The position numbers were made by a program, and so were the translations under genes. DNA of 64,000 nt, from positions 1,798,001-1,862,000 of the forward strand of contig JAGPNK010000004.1 of assembly GCA_020746835.1 (NCBI GenBank), in the 5' to 3' direction. Shown one piece after another: positions 25,581-37,199 of this stretch. Within the stretch, counting starts at the first letter, position 1. Each line of letters begins with the position of its first letter. Source of the stretch: Stachybotrys elegans (taxonomy: Eukaryota; Ascomycota; Sordariomycetes; Hypocreales; Stachybotryaceae). The notes under the pieces were generated by a model. That model saw only the letters and a list, made by a program, of their open reading frames with translations. It had not been told where the DNA came from and did not search any database.

Positions 25581-25756
25581 TATTAGAATATAGAATGTAG
25601 GAAAAGGGGGTCCTGGCTAGTTATATGACTAGAGCCAGCCTAGACCCCTATTTCAAGGCGTTCCACATACAGCTAGCTAGCTAGAAAGGTAGCACAGAGA
25701 ATATACACATAGTAACCCCTACGCTTATAACCAAATCCTAGGAGAGCCAACCAACA
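25581..25756. repeat. right LTR of the short LTR element
   Basis: 176 bp, equal in length to the left LTR. It keeps the CA terminus that has decayed to TA in the left copy. Confidence 0.85.
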
Positions 25757-26204
25757 CTATATTAAAATAGCTTTTAATCTCTATAGTTATTATTATAGCC
25801 TATCTATTACTAATCTTTTTTAATATATAGCTATTATTATAGCTAGTATTAGTCTATTTACTTTTACTAATATTTAGTAAAATAATATCTTTTTATTATA
25901 AGCCTATATAGGGCTATTTCTTTTAACTATATAGATTAGATAAAGTTATCTATAGTGGTTTTATTAGTTAGTTTATTAATTATTATCTAAATAGTATTAT
26001 TAAATCCTTAATAGACTACTTTTAGCTATTCTTAAAGATTAAGTTTATATATTTATATATTTTAAATAGTTTATTAAATAATAATATATATATCTTTTCT
26101 ATTATATAGATTATAAAAACTAAAGTAATTATACTTTAAATAATCTATTATATAAGTATAATACTCTTAGAATCTCTTAATAAATTTATTATAGATATTA
26201 TTAA

Positions 26205-27544
26205 CCCTCCCGAGCATAAGGTTTAAAAGGCTTGTACTGTTTTTTTCACTGTCTTTTCCAGCTTACCCTAGACCCATTCCCACACACCGTTGCTAACTAA
26301 GCAGGTTCCCCACATTACGTAACCAGCGCCCAGCTTCCCCTACAGCTCCTTTACATTATATACCTTCTTATACAATTACAGTTCCTTTATAGCATATATC
26401 CTGCTCTCCCTTTATTCTTTAGTCACTGCCTTATTTAATACAGTTAGTATATAGCTTCTATATATAACTATGGCTTCTAACACATTGCTTGGTTTGCCCT
26501 TATATTACTATAGCCTCTGCTAACCTCTTTAGTCTCTAACCATATCTAAGGATAGCTCTCTATAATATTATATTATAGGGGCATTAGATATATAATTTTA
26601 AAGTAGTAAAAGTAATTAATTTAATAACTAAAGTAAAAAATTAACTAAAACCTATACTAAAAAACCAAACTAACTCTATTAGGGCTTCTTAAGTTAGCTA
26701 GCCCTATAGCTATTTCTCCTTTATTAGCTTAATTTAGCTACTAAGAGGTCTATTATTAGTAAGTTAAGCTTTCTTACCCTTTTTACTCTATTGCTTTTTA
26801 TATAGCTTTAGGGCTTTAAAAGAAGGAAAATAGTAAAAGTTATTCTATTACTATTAGTAATACTATTATTAAAAGATCTCTTAAAGTAACTTACCTTATA
26901 GATAACTTTACTAGTATTAGTAATAGTAGTAGCTAAGGCTACTATAGCTACTAGAGTAGTAAAGAGATTTAATTTCTCTACTATATTATGATAAATATAA
27001 GTATTATTTATTTATATTTTAACTATAAGATATAAGTAAATAGTAGAATATAGATAATAAATTTATTTTTTTAAGCTAGAGACTTAAGGGCTTTATATAG
27101 CTATAGGTAAGGTAAATTAAGCTTTTCTCTATTAGTAGCCTAAAGTAATGTTATAGGCTTTTCTAGCTTAAAGCTTTCTATTAGTATTATAGTACTCTCT
27201 ATCTAGGCATAGTTATAGCAAGGCTTCTATAGTATTAGCAACCTTATTTAATAAGTTAACTAAAGCTTCCTAGCCAGGCACCACTCTATTCTAACCCTCT
27301 GCTAGCTTGATATCCTATTACATTATATACCTATATATATATAGCTTATAATATTATAGCTATCTATAGCTTGGCTACTTAGCCAGTTAGCTACCTTATA
27401 TATAAGGGTAGCCTAATAATAGCCTTATTATTATTTTTCTTTACTATTTATAACTATATTAGTTACTAGAGTACTAAATACTATTTTTACTATTTATTTA
27501 CTTTTTACTATTTATACTCTATATTATATACTCTTTTCCTTATT
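26205..27544 (+). mobile_element. element E copy 10, full length
   Basis: About 1,340 bp from CCCTCCCGAGCAT to CCTTATT, AAATTT subfamily. The flanks do not form a duplication. The right side joins copy 11 exactly 30 bp inside its end, as at 16,847 and 18,713. Confidence 0.8.
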
Positions 27545-27803
27545 ATAAATAGTAAAGAATAAATAAATAGTAGAGATAGTATTTAGTACTCTAGTAACTA
27601 ATATAGTTATAAATAGTAGAAAAGAATAATAATAAGGCTATTATTAGGCTGTTTATATAGGGTAGCTAACTGGCCGAGTAGCTAAGTGACTAAGCTATAG
27701 GTAGCTATAATATTATAAGCTATACTAAGCTTATATACTTATTATATTTTATATAGTATAATAGTCTATCTTTTTATTTAAATAGAATATAAATAAATTA
27801 GCA

Positions 27804-29116
27804 CCCCTTCTAAGTATAAGATTTAAAAGGCTTATACTAGGTTTTTTTATTATCTTTTCTAGCTTATCCTGAACCTATTTCTATATACTATTACTAACTA
27901 AGTAGATTCCTTACATTATATAACTAATGCCTAGCTTCCTCTATAGCTCCTTTATATTATATACTTCTTTACAGTGTATATTAGTATATAGCTTCTAATA
28001 TATTACTTCTCTCTATAATAGTATTAGCATTTAATTAAACATTATATTATAGAGGCATTAGATATATAATTTAATAAGAAGGTAGTAAAAGTAATTAATT
28101 TAATAACTAAATAAAAAAACGAACTAAAAACCTATACTAAAAAACCAAGCTAACTCTCTTAGAGTAACTCTAACTATCTCTAGTTTCTAAACTAAGCCAG
28201 CTCTATACCTATTTATAGCCATTCTTAATATAGCTAGCCTCTATTCTTAGTCTCTTAGATAGCTTTTTAAATAGCCTAGGGCTCTTTCTTTTACTCTTTT
28301 TTCTAGGCTTTAGCTATAATTCCTTATTAGAATTACTATATACTAAAAGTATATAAAAGTTATTCTATTTCTAGACTATTAGCAATACTATTATTAAATA
28401 ACTTAAAAAAGACCTTTTAGAATAACTTATTTTATAAATAACTAATATAAAGAGAGAGGGCCTTTCTATAATAGTAGCTATAGCTATTATAGCTATTTAT
28501 ATAGATATATTTATATTACTATTTAATTCTATAATAACATTAATTTTAGTAGATATTTAAGTAATATAGATAAGGAATTCTTCTCTCTTAAACTAGGGGC
28601 TTAAGGCCTTTATATAGCTATAGACTGGTCTATTAGTAGCCTAGAGTAATATTATAGGCTTTTCTAGCTTAAAGCTTTCTATTAGTATTGCTAGTAGTGC
28701 TCTCTATTTAGGTATAGATTATAGTTATAGTTATAGCAAGGCTTCTATAGTATTAGCAACCTTACTTAATAAGTTAACTAAAGCTTTCTAGCCAGACACT
28801 ATTAGTTAGAGCCTTCTATCTAGTCTAATCTTGCCCTAACCCTCTATATATATATATATATATATATATATCTATAAGCCAGCTTAACATTCCATTACAT
28901 TATATACCTATATATATATAGCTTATAATAGTGCTTATAGCTATTTATAGCTTAATTACTTAGCCAGTTAGCTACTCTATATACCTAATAATAGCCTTAT
29001 TATTATTTCTCTTTACTATTTATAACTATATTAGTTACTAGGGTACTAGATACTATCTCTATTATTTATTTATTCTTTATTGCTTATACTCTATATTATA
29101 TACTCTTTTCCTTATT
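27804..29116 (+). mobile_element. element E copy 12, full length, nested in copy 11
   Basis: About 1,313 bp from CCCCTTCTAAGTAT to CCTTATT. The inserted unit also includes 66 bp of non-E sequence (27738-27803) before its 5' end. The whole insert is flanked by 23-bp copies (27715-27737 and 29117-29139) that differ by one C/T. GAATTC subfamily. Confidence 0.8.
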
Positions 29117-29533
29117 ATAAGCTATATTAAGCTTATATATAGGTATATAATATAATAGAATATTAAGCTAGCCTTATATATATATATAAAGGGTTAGGGT
29201 AGGGTTAGACTAAATAGAAGGCTCTAACTAATAGTATCTAGCTAGAAAGCTTTAGTTAACTTATTAAATAAAATTGCTAATGCTATAGAAGCCTTACTAT
29301 AACTATATCTAGATAGAGAATTCTATTAGTAATATAAATAGAAAGCTTTAAGCTAGAAAAGCCATTGCTTTAGGCTACTAATAGAGAAAAGCTTAATTTA
29401 CTAGTCTATAACTATATAAAGCCCTTAAGTCTCTAGTTTAAAAGAAATAAATTGATTATTTATATCTTACTATTTATTTATATTTTATAGTTAAAATATA
29501 AATAAATAATAACTCTAACTATAATAATATAGC

Positions 29534-30803
29534 CCCTCCTAAGCATAAGGTTTAAAAGGCTTATACTGTTTTTTTACTGTCTTTACTAGCTTACCCTAGA
29601 CCTATTCCTATATACCATTGCTAACTAAGCAGGTTCCCCACATTACATAGTACCTTCCCCTATAGTTCCTTTGCATTACATACTTCTTTATAGCTTAACC
29701 TTCTTATATAACTATAGTTCCTTTATAGCTATATAGCTTCTATACATAACTATAGCTTCTAATACATTGCTTGCTAACTCTTCTCACTCTTTATAATATC
29801 ATATTATAGAGGCATTAAATATATAATTTAAAGATTGTAAAAATAATCAATTTAATAACTAAATAAAAAAACTAACTAAAAACTTATATTAAAAAACCAA
29901 GCTAATAACTCTATCTCTAGCTTCTTAAGCAAGCTATATATCTATAGTTCTCTATAATCTATTTATAAGGTTAACTTTCTAGCTAAGGGGCTTATTATTA
30001 AATAGCTAGCTTTTCTTAGTCTATTTACTCTTTTACTTTTTATATTCTAGTTCTAAATTAGCTAAAAAGGAGAGAAAGTAGAAGTTATTCTATTATTATT
30101 AGTAATACTATTATTAAATCTCTTAAAGTAACTTACCTTATAGATAACTTTACTAATATTAGTAGTAATAGTAACTAAGACTATTATAGCTATTACAATA
30201 GCTATATTATTATAGGTATAGATATTATTTACTTATATTTTAACTATAAAATATAAGTAAATAGTAAGATATAGATAATAAATTTATCTCTCTTAAGCTA
30301 GGGACTTAAGGGGTTTATATAGCTATAAATAAAGTAGATTAAGCTTTTTAGTAGCTCTATTAGCAGCCTAGAGTAATATTATAGGCTTTTCTAGCATTAT
30401 TAGTTAAAGCTTTCTATTAGTATTATCAGTGGCACTCTCTATCTAGGTATAGGTTATAATTATAGTTATAATAAGGCTTCTATAGTATAATCTTATTTAA
30501 TGAGTTAACTAAAGCTTTCTAGCCAGGTACTAATCCTGCTCTAACCCTCTATATATTTTAATATCCTATTATATTATATATCTATATATATATTGCTTAT
30601 AATAGTACTTATAGCCACCTATAGCTTAGCCACTTAGTTACTTAGCCAGTTAGCTACCCTATATAGGCAGCCTAACAATAGCCTTATTATTATTTCTCTC
30701 TACTATTTATAATTATATTAGTTACTAGGGTACTAAATACTATCTCTACTATTTATTTACTTTTTACTATTTATACTCTATATTATATATTCTTATCCTT
30801 ATT
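29534..30803 (+). mobile_element. element E copy 13, full length, nested in copy 11
   Basis: About 1,270 bp, inserted antiparallel, flanked by TATAATAATATAG at 29520-29532 and 30803-30815 (13 bp; the first base is shared with the element end). AAATTT subfamily. Confidence 0.85.
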
Positions 30804-31479
30804 ATAATAATATAGCTATAGATATAATAATAGTAGGCCTAGTTACTATTTATAATAATGCTAATAAAGAAGTTATTTATAAAGTAAATTATTTTAAGAG
30901 ATTTAATAATAGTATTACTAATAGTAATAGAATAACTTTTATTACTTTTCTTTTTTAACTAATTTAAAACTAAAATATAAAAAGTAGAAAAGTAAAAAAA
31001 TTAAAAGAAGCTAGCTCTTTAATAATAGATCTTTTAATTAATAAACTAAGGGTATAAGAAAGTAATAGCTATAAAGCTAACTAATTTAAAAAGCTAGAGA
31101 TAGTTAGAGTTACTTTAAGAGAGCTTTTTTTAGTTTAGCTTGGTTTTTTAGTATAGGTTTTTAATTAGTTTTTTATTTAGTTATTAACTTAATTACTTTT
31201 ACTATCTTTAAATTATATATCTAATGCCCCTATAATATAATATTATAGAGAGCTATTAAGTAATATATTAAAAGCTATAGTTATATATAGAAGGCTATAA
31301 AGAAAGCTATAAAGAAGTATTTAATATAAAGGAGCTATAGGGAAAGCTAGGCACTAGTTATATAATATAGGAAACTTACTTAATTAGTAATAGTATATAG
31401 AAATAGATCTAGGGTAAGCTAGAAAAGATAGTAAAAAAAACAGTATAAGCCTTTTAAACCTTATACTTAGAAGGGTTAT

Positions 31480-31808
31480 AATAAGGAAAAGAGTATATAG
31501 TATAGAGTATAAATAGTAAAAAGTAAATAAATAGTAAAGATAATGCCTAGTACTCTAGTAACTAATATAGTTATAAATAATAAAGAATAATAATAATAAG
31601 GCTATTATTAGGCTGCCCTTATATATAGGGTAGCTAACTAGCTAAATGGCTAAGTGGCCGAGCTATAGGTGGCTATAACTTTATTATAAGCCACACTAAG
31701 TATATATAGGCATATAATACAACGGGATATTAAGATATATAGAGGGTTAGGGCGGGGTTAGACTAAATAGAAGGCTCTAACTAATAGTGCCTGGCTGGGA
31801 AGCTTTAG
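31480..31808 (-). mobile_element. element E copy 14, 5'-truncated
   Basis: 329 bp keeping the CCTTATT end, immediately after the end of copy 11 and before the copia-like carcass. No clear duplication is visible, so its insertion history is uncertain. It retains more G and C than its neighbours. Confidence 0.7.
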
Positions 31809-33190
31809 ATTAATAATATAATAGTTAGATATATTAGGTCTAAATAGGTTTTTATAACTAAGAAATTAATAGATTCTATAATCTATTAGTATTTTATAAT
31901 ATTAATAATATTTTCTAGTTAAGATTAGAAAGGGAATATACTTAGGTTTAGTAATATTTATTAGTTATTATAGTTAGTAAAGCTAAATTATTTAAGGATA
32001 TATTTAGTATATCTTTATTATATACTAATAATCCTATTATTAGTATATATTAGTTTAAAGCTAAATAGATACTTATATTAATCTAAGTTTTTATATTTTA
32101 GTTTAAATAATAGTAGTTTCTTAAATTTAGTAATAAAACTATTAGTATTAGTAAGGAAGATATTATTAATATATATAATAATTATTAAGAAAGCCTTAAT
32201 AAAGATATATAGGTTAAATAATATCTTTTAAAAGTTATATTTAGTTAGCTATAATTAAAGGATATTATACTATTTAAGCTTAAACTATTTAAGTCTATAT
32301 AATGCTTAGTTAAGTTATAATATAATTTTATTATTATTAGATATTTATTTAATATAGTCTAGTAGATATTTTATATATATAGTATATTATAAGTATTTAT
32401 TAAGATATATAGTCTTTATATCTATCGATTAGATATTCTATCTTATTATTATAGTAATATATATAATAATATATAAACTATTACAATATATAATAGATAA
32501 GTATATGTTATTATAGTTTATTCTATAAATTTAAGTAAATCTATAGGTAATAAAATATATATTATATTATACTAGTATACTATTTATATAGTATTTCTTA
32601 GTAAATACCTATTATAGATTAATAAGAATTAATAGATTAATACTATTAGTATTCTATTTAGTCTAAATCTCTTTCTTTATTAATAAATAAACCTCTAGAT
32701 TAATAGCTTAATACTATTTTATACTTTTTAATCCTTTTATTATTTAATTATATATAATAGATATATCTCTATTAGATATAGTAATAAAAGTCAAGATATT
32801 TTCTTTATTAAAATTAATAATATTATTTCTAGTAGTGGTAGTTTATAACTAAGTTATTTTAGTCTATATATTTGCTCTAAAAGTTAATAATAATAAGTGT
32901 ATTAACTATATTATAGCTAATTTATTAAAGGAGTTATTCTATATTAAATATTATATTATATAGAGAGTTAATAGAATATAATAGTTAGATAGATTATTTA
33001 GTTTAAGAGTATTAAATAATAATAAATAACTATTATTCTATATTTAAGGTATATTATTAGTATTTTAAAATTAAAGTATATTATTATTATTAATTAATAA
33101 TATTATAAAGAGCTTATTAATTTTAAATAACTAAATCTATATGGTTTCTATTAATTTAATATTAATAATAGTCTTAATCTATAGTTAGAT

Positions 33191-34484
33191 CTCTTCTAAG
33201 CATAAGGTTTAAAAGGCTTACACTGTTTTTTTTTTACTATCTTTTCTAGCTTACCCTAGATCCATTTCTATATACTGTTGCTAACTAAGTAGATTCCTAG
33301 CATTATGTGGTACTGCCTAGCTTCCCCTACGGCTCCTTTGTATCACATGCTTCCACACATGACTACGGCTTCTAATACATTGCTTGGACCAGTGTGTATA
33401 GACTAACTCTCTAAGCGCTTTGGCTACTATAGTCTATTCTCTTTATAATATTATATCACAGGGGCATTAGGTATATAATTTAGTAAGCAAGAGTATTTAA
33501 TTTAAAAACCAACCCTAAAAACCAACTAAAAACCCTAACTAAAAAACCAAGCTAAGAGAGCTCTTTTAAAATAACTCTAACTATCCCTAGCTTCTAAAGC
33601 AAGCTAGCTCTCTATTTATAGCTATTCTTAATATAGCTGGCCTTTACTACTAGCCTCTTAAATAGCTTCTTAGGCAGCCTAAGGCTTTATCTTTTACTCT
33701 TTTTTTCAGGCTTTAGCTATAATTTCTTATTAGAATCACTATATAAGGGTAGTATATAGAAGTTATTCTATTTCTAAACTATTAGTAATACTATTATTAA
33801 AAGATTACTTAAAAGGACTTATCTTAATAATAATATTATTAGGGATATAGATAAGGGTGGTAGCTAGGGCTACTATAGCTACTAAAGTAGTTATATTATT
33901 ACTATTATTATTATTATTTAATTCTATATTAATAGATATTTAAGCAATATAGATAAGGAATTCTTCTCTTTTAAGCTAGGGGCTTAAGGGCTTTATATAG
34001 CTATAGGCTAGAAGCAGAATAAGCTTTTTAGTAGCTCTATTAGCAGCCTAAAGCAATAGCTTTTCTAGCTTAAAGCTTTCTATTAGTATTACTAGTAGTG
34101 CTCTTCTTTTAGATATAGATTATAATAAGGTTTCTATAGTATAATCTTATTTAATAAGTTAACTAAAGCTTCCTAACTAGACACTATTAGTTAGAGCCTT
34201 CTATTTAGTCTAAGCCTGCCCTAACCCTCTGTATGTATATATCTTAATATTCTATTATATTATATGCCTGTATATATATGGCTTGTAATAGTATAAGTTA
34301 TAGCTATCTATAGCTCGGCCACTCAGCCAGTTAGCTACCCTATATAAGCAGCCTAATAATAGCCTTATTGTTATTTTTCTTTACTATTTATAACTATATT
34401 AATTACCAGGGCACTAGATACTATCTCTACTGTTTATTTACTTTTTACTATTTATACTCTATACTATATACTCTTTTCCTTATT
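33191..34484 (+). mobile_element. element E copy 15, full length, nested in copia carcass
   Basis: 1,294 bp with perfect 14-bp duplications ATCTATAGTTAGAT at 33177-33190 and 34485-34498. GAATTC subfamily. Confidence 0.9.
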
Positions 34485-34876
34485 ATCTATAGTTAGATAG
34501 ATATCTATATTAAATATAATTTAGTTATAGTTATAATATATCTTTTAGAAAGAAGGTATATTTAATAGATAGATATACTATTATATTTAATAAAATGTCC
34601 TTTAGTTATATAGTTTAGTAATTTAAAATCTAGCTTATAAGCTTTAATAGTAATATATAAATAGTAGAGTATAAAGAAGGATTAATAGTATATAACTAAT
34701 AGTTTTTATTTATATAGAGCCTTAAAGAGTATTATCTATAGAGATAAAGATTAATATAACTTACTATTTTATAATTTAATAGTATAAAAGATAGCTTTAG
34801 TTTATATAAAGAGTATTTTTTATTATTAATTATTATCTATATATTAGTAATAATTATTTAATTATAATACTTAAAT

Positions 34877-35014
34877 ATAGATAGCCTAATAATGGCCTTA
34901 TTATTATTTCTCTTTACTATTTATAACTATATTAGTTACTAGGGTACTAGGCACTATCTCTACTATTTATTTACTTTTGACTACTTATACTCTATACTAT
35001 ACACTCTTTTCCTT
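34877..35014 (+). mobile_element. element E copy 16, 138-bp 5'-truncated copy
   Basis: Only the last 138 bp of E, yet flanked by perfect 16-bp duplications ATTATAATACTTAAAT (34861-34876 and 35015-35030). Direct evidence for truncated insertion anchored at the CCTTATT end. Confidence 0.9.
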
Positions 35015-35118
35015 ATTATAATACTTAAATAAACTATTTACTTTATACTTATATAATAGTAATATATTATAGATAATATCTCTTTTCTTTATAATTAACT
35101 ATATATCTCTATTAATAT

Positions 35119-35990
35119 AATAAGGAAAAGAGTATATAGTATAGAGTATAAATAGTAAAGAGTAAATAAATAATAGAGATAGTATTTAGTACTCTAGTAA
35201 CTAATATAGTTATAAATAGTAGAGAAGAATAATAATAAGGCTATTATTAGGTATATAGAGTAGCTAACTAGCCAAGCTATAGATAGCTATAACTTCTTAT
35301 ATTAAGGTTAGCTAAAGTCTAGATATAAGCCTTGCCTAGATTAGGTATAGGTATATATACACTGTTATAAGCTATATATATATAGGTATATAATGCAATA
35401 GAATATCAAGCTAGCCTTAGAGGGTTAGAGCAGGATTAGACTAGATAGAAGGCTCTAACTAATAGTGCCTAGCTAGAAAGCTTTAGTTAACTTATTAGAT
35501 AAACACTAACTGACTAAATAAGGTTATACTATAGAAGCCTTATTATATTCTATACCTAGATAGAGAGTACTATAATACTAATAGAAAGCTTTAACTAATA
35601 ATACTAGAAAAGCCTATAATATTGCTTTAGGCTACTAATAGAGAAAAGTTTATTCTATAGTCTATAGCTACATAAAGCCCTTAAGCCCCTAGCTTAAAAG
35701 AGAAGAATTTCTTATTTATATTACTTAAACTTATATTTACTAAAATTAATATTATTATAGACTCAAATAGCAATATAAACATAGCTATATAAGCAGCTAT
35801 AGCAGCCATAGCTACTGCTATAGAAAGGCCCCCCCCCCCCCCCCCCTCTACTAGTCACTAGGCATATTAAAGTCAGTCTATTTTAAATGCTAAGCTGTAG
35901 TTTATAGTACTTACTCTATAAGGTAAGTCGTCCCGAGGGGTCTTCTCCAAGTCATTAATATAAGCGGTTAGTAAACTCTCGAGCTATAGC
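35119..35990 (-). mobile_element. element E copy 17, partial, with poly-C tract
   Basis: Starts with the CCTTATT end and follows the GAATTC subfamily. It contains an extra ~70-bp segment near 35,292-35,362 and an 18-base C run at 35829-35846, then another ~65-bp insertion. A CpG-containing stretch resembling undecayed E follows, to about 35,990. The 5' half is absent and no second duplication was found, so the right limit is approximate. Confidence 0.65.
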
Positions 35991-36253
35991 TATAGTCTTG
36001 CTTATAAAGATTTATTATTAAAGAAATAGTATATACTATTAAGTATTAAAAGGTTTTATAGATAATAGAAAGAAGTTCTATTATAATAAGTTTAATATTA
36101 ATAGATTTATTTTAAGTCTAGAAAAATAGTTATTTTATATTAGAAGATTATATTAAAGACTTATATTATAAAGTATTATTATAATAGTAGTTAAGAATAT
36201 ATAGCTACTTATATAAAAATAAAATAATATCTCTAGATGTATAATATTTAATG

Positions 36254-36336
36254 GTTGCTAGGGCACTAAGCACTATCTCTACTATTTATTTACTCTCTAC
36301 TACTTATACTCTATACTATATACTCTTTTCCTTATT
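36254..36336 (+). mobile_element. element E copy 18, 83-bp 5'-truncated copy
   Basis: The last 83 bp of E, flanked by TATAATATTTAAT (36240-36252) and TATAACATTTGAT (36338-36350). This is a 13-bp duplication with two differences, both transitions of the C-to-T/G-to-A kind. Confidence 0.85.
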
Positions 36337-36367
36337 ATATAACATTTGATTTTATTATAATTATAAT

Positions 36368-36397
36368 CCTACTGTATTTTAAATAAAATACAGTAGG
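36368..36397. repeat. 30-bp perfect palindrome
   Basis: Arms CCTACTGTATTTTA and its exact complement are separated by AA, able to form a 14-bp hairpin. A second imperfect inverted repeat (arms CTATTAAAC) follows at about 36412-36434. Confidence 0.9.
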
Positions 36398-36532
36398 CCA
36401 GGAGCTTATAATCTATTAAACTATAGGTTTAATAGAATAGATTAATTAAAGGTTAATGGTTTAAGCTAGCTATTATCCCCACCTATATTATTATATACCC
36501 CTGTTATTATATATACATTAAACACAATATAG

Positions 36533-36908
36533 TGTTATAATATAACCACTATAAAAAGGTCACAGGACCAGAGGGTTATATAATATATATAAGTTAATAG
36601 TATATAATTAATAGTAGTTAATACTAAATAACTTTATATATATTAATAGAATATAGTTAGTATTAATTAACTATAGTTAATATATTAAAAGTATATAGAT
36701 ATATAGAGTAAGTAAGTACTATAAGTTATCTTAAAGTATTTACTAACTATTAATATAACTTAGTTATACTCTTACCTTTAGTAAATAGTATATTACTAGA
36801 TATAATACTATAACTAATACTATAATATAAATCTAACTTAGTTCTTTAGAATCTTAATTACTAATCTATCTCTATTTACTCTATACTAGAATAAGCTAGA
36901 TTATTATA
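36533..36908 (+). repeat. 5' LTR of the chromovirus
   Basis: 376 bp. It matches the 3' LTR apart from transitions and a ~27-bp tandem duplication present only in the 3' LTR. Confidence 0.85.
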
Positions 36909-37199
36909 TATTAATAGCTTTTATCTAGATAGCTTTTATATACCCTTTAAATAATATTCTAAAAATACTATATAATATTTTAGATAAGTAAAGATATTAT
37001 AATAGCTAATATACCCCTAAGTAATATAGAGCTTTAAATAGAAATTTAATTTCTCTAATAGTGCTTAAATATCTAATCTATTAGTAGGCTAACCTAGGAA
37101 TAAATTAACTATATTAATACTATATAAAATATAATTAATATCTTGTAATAGTAGAATAATATAGTGCTTAGATATATTAAAGCTTAAGATACTATAGCT

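Larger units (their letters stand above)
24751..25756. mobile_element. short LTR element (TRIM-like), 1,006 bp
   Basis: Two direct 176-bp repeats (24751-24926 and 25581-25756) bracket a 654-bp non-coding interior. The element begins TGTTAG, ends CCAACA at its outer edges and is flanked by CTATA at 24746-24750 and 25757-25761. TG...CA ends with a 5-bp target duplication are the hallmark of LTR-integrase insertion. It is too small to encode gag-pol, so it fits a terminal-repeat retrotransposon in miniature or an internally deleted LTR element. It is clearly less AT-rich than the gypsy carcass it interrupts. The orientation is uncertain. Confidence 0.85.
19982..26204 (-). mobile_element. Ty3/gypsy-like retrotransposon carcass 1 (span)
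   Basis: Read on the minus strand with many stops, the segment near 21,700-21,550 gives INIYTLNKIIFIDIY and then IIIIDTISFYY. A later segment gives KVYYNNIIIVL near 21,360-21,395, matching the region before and at the YVDD box of gypsy-class reverse transcriptases, with D decayed to N. The downstream NISIKLIKTFIIF segment (about 21,300-21,230) fits the same protein. It is interrupted by E copy 9 and by the short LTR element. I found no LTRs, and both borders are against E copies. Confidence 0.7.
27545..31475 (-). mobile_element. element E copy 11 (span; interrupted by copies 12 and 13)
   Basis: Segments at 27545-27737, 29117-29533 and 30816-31475 together make one minus-strand E copy lacking only its first 30 bp, and ending in TTAGAAGGG. 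The two interruptions are antiparallel E copies with duplications. Confidence 0.8.
31809..35118 (-). mobile_element. Ty1/copia-like retrotransposon carcass (span)
   Basis: On the minus strand the segment at about 32,215-32,110 reads FLIIIIYINNIFLTNTNSF and then TKFKKLLLFKLKYKN. This matches the YVDD box and following helix of copia-class reverse transcriptases, with D decayed to N. Upstream on the minus strand, about 34,640-34,540, is KLNYITKGHFIKYNSISIY, which resembles the copia segment between integrase and reverse transcriptase (KL-PRAHIGYLVGY-STNIYRIW). It is interrupted by E copies 15 and 16. LTRs were not found. Confidence 0.7.
35991..36532. other. unassigned AT-rich transposon debris
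   Basis: Contains E copy 18 and two adjacent inverted repeats at 36368-36397 and about 36412-36434. No protein family was recognisable in six frames. The left part may belong to the copia carcass. Confidence 0.4.
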
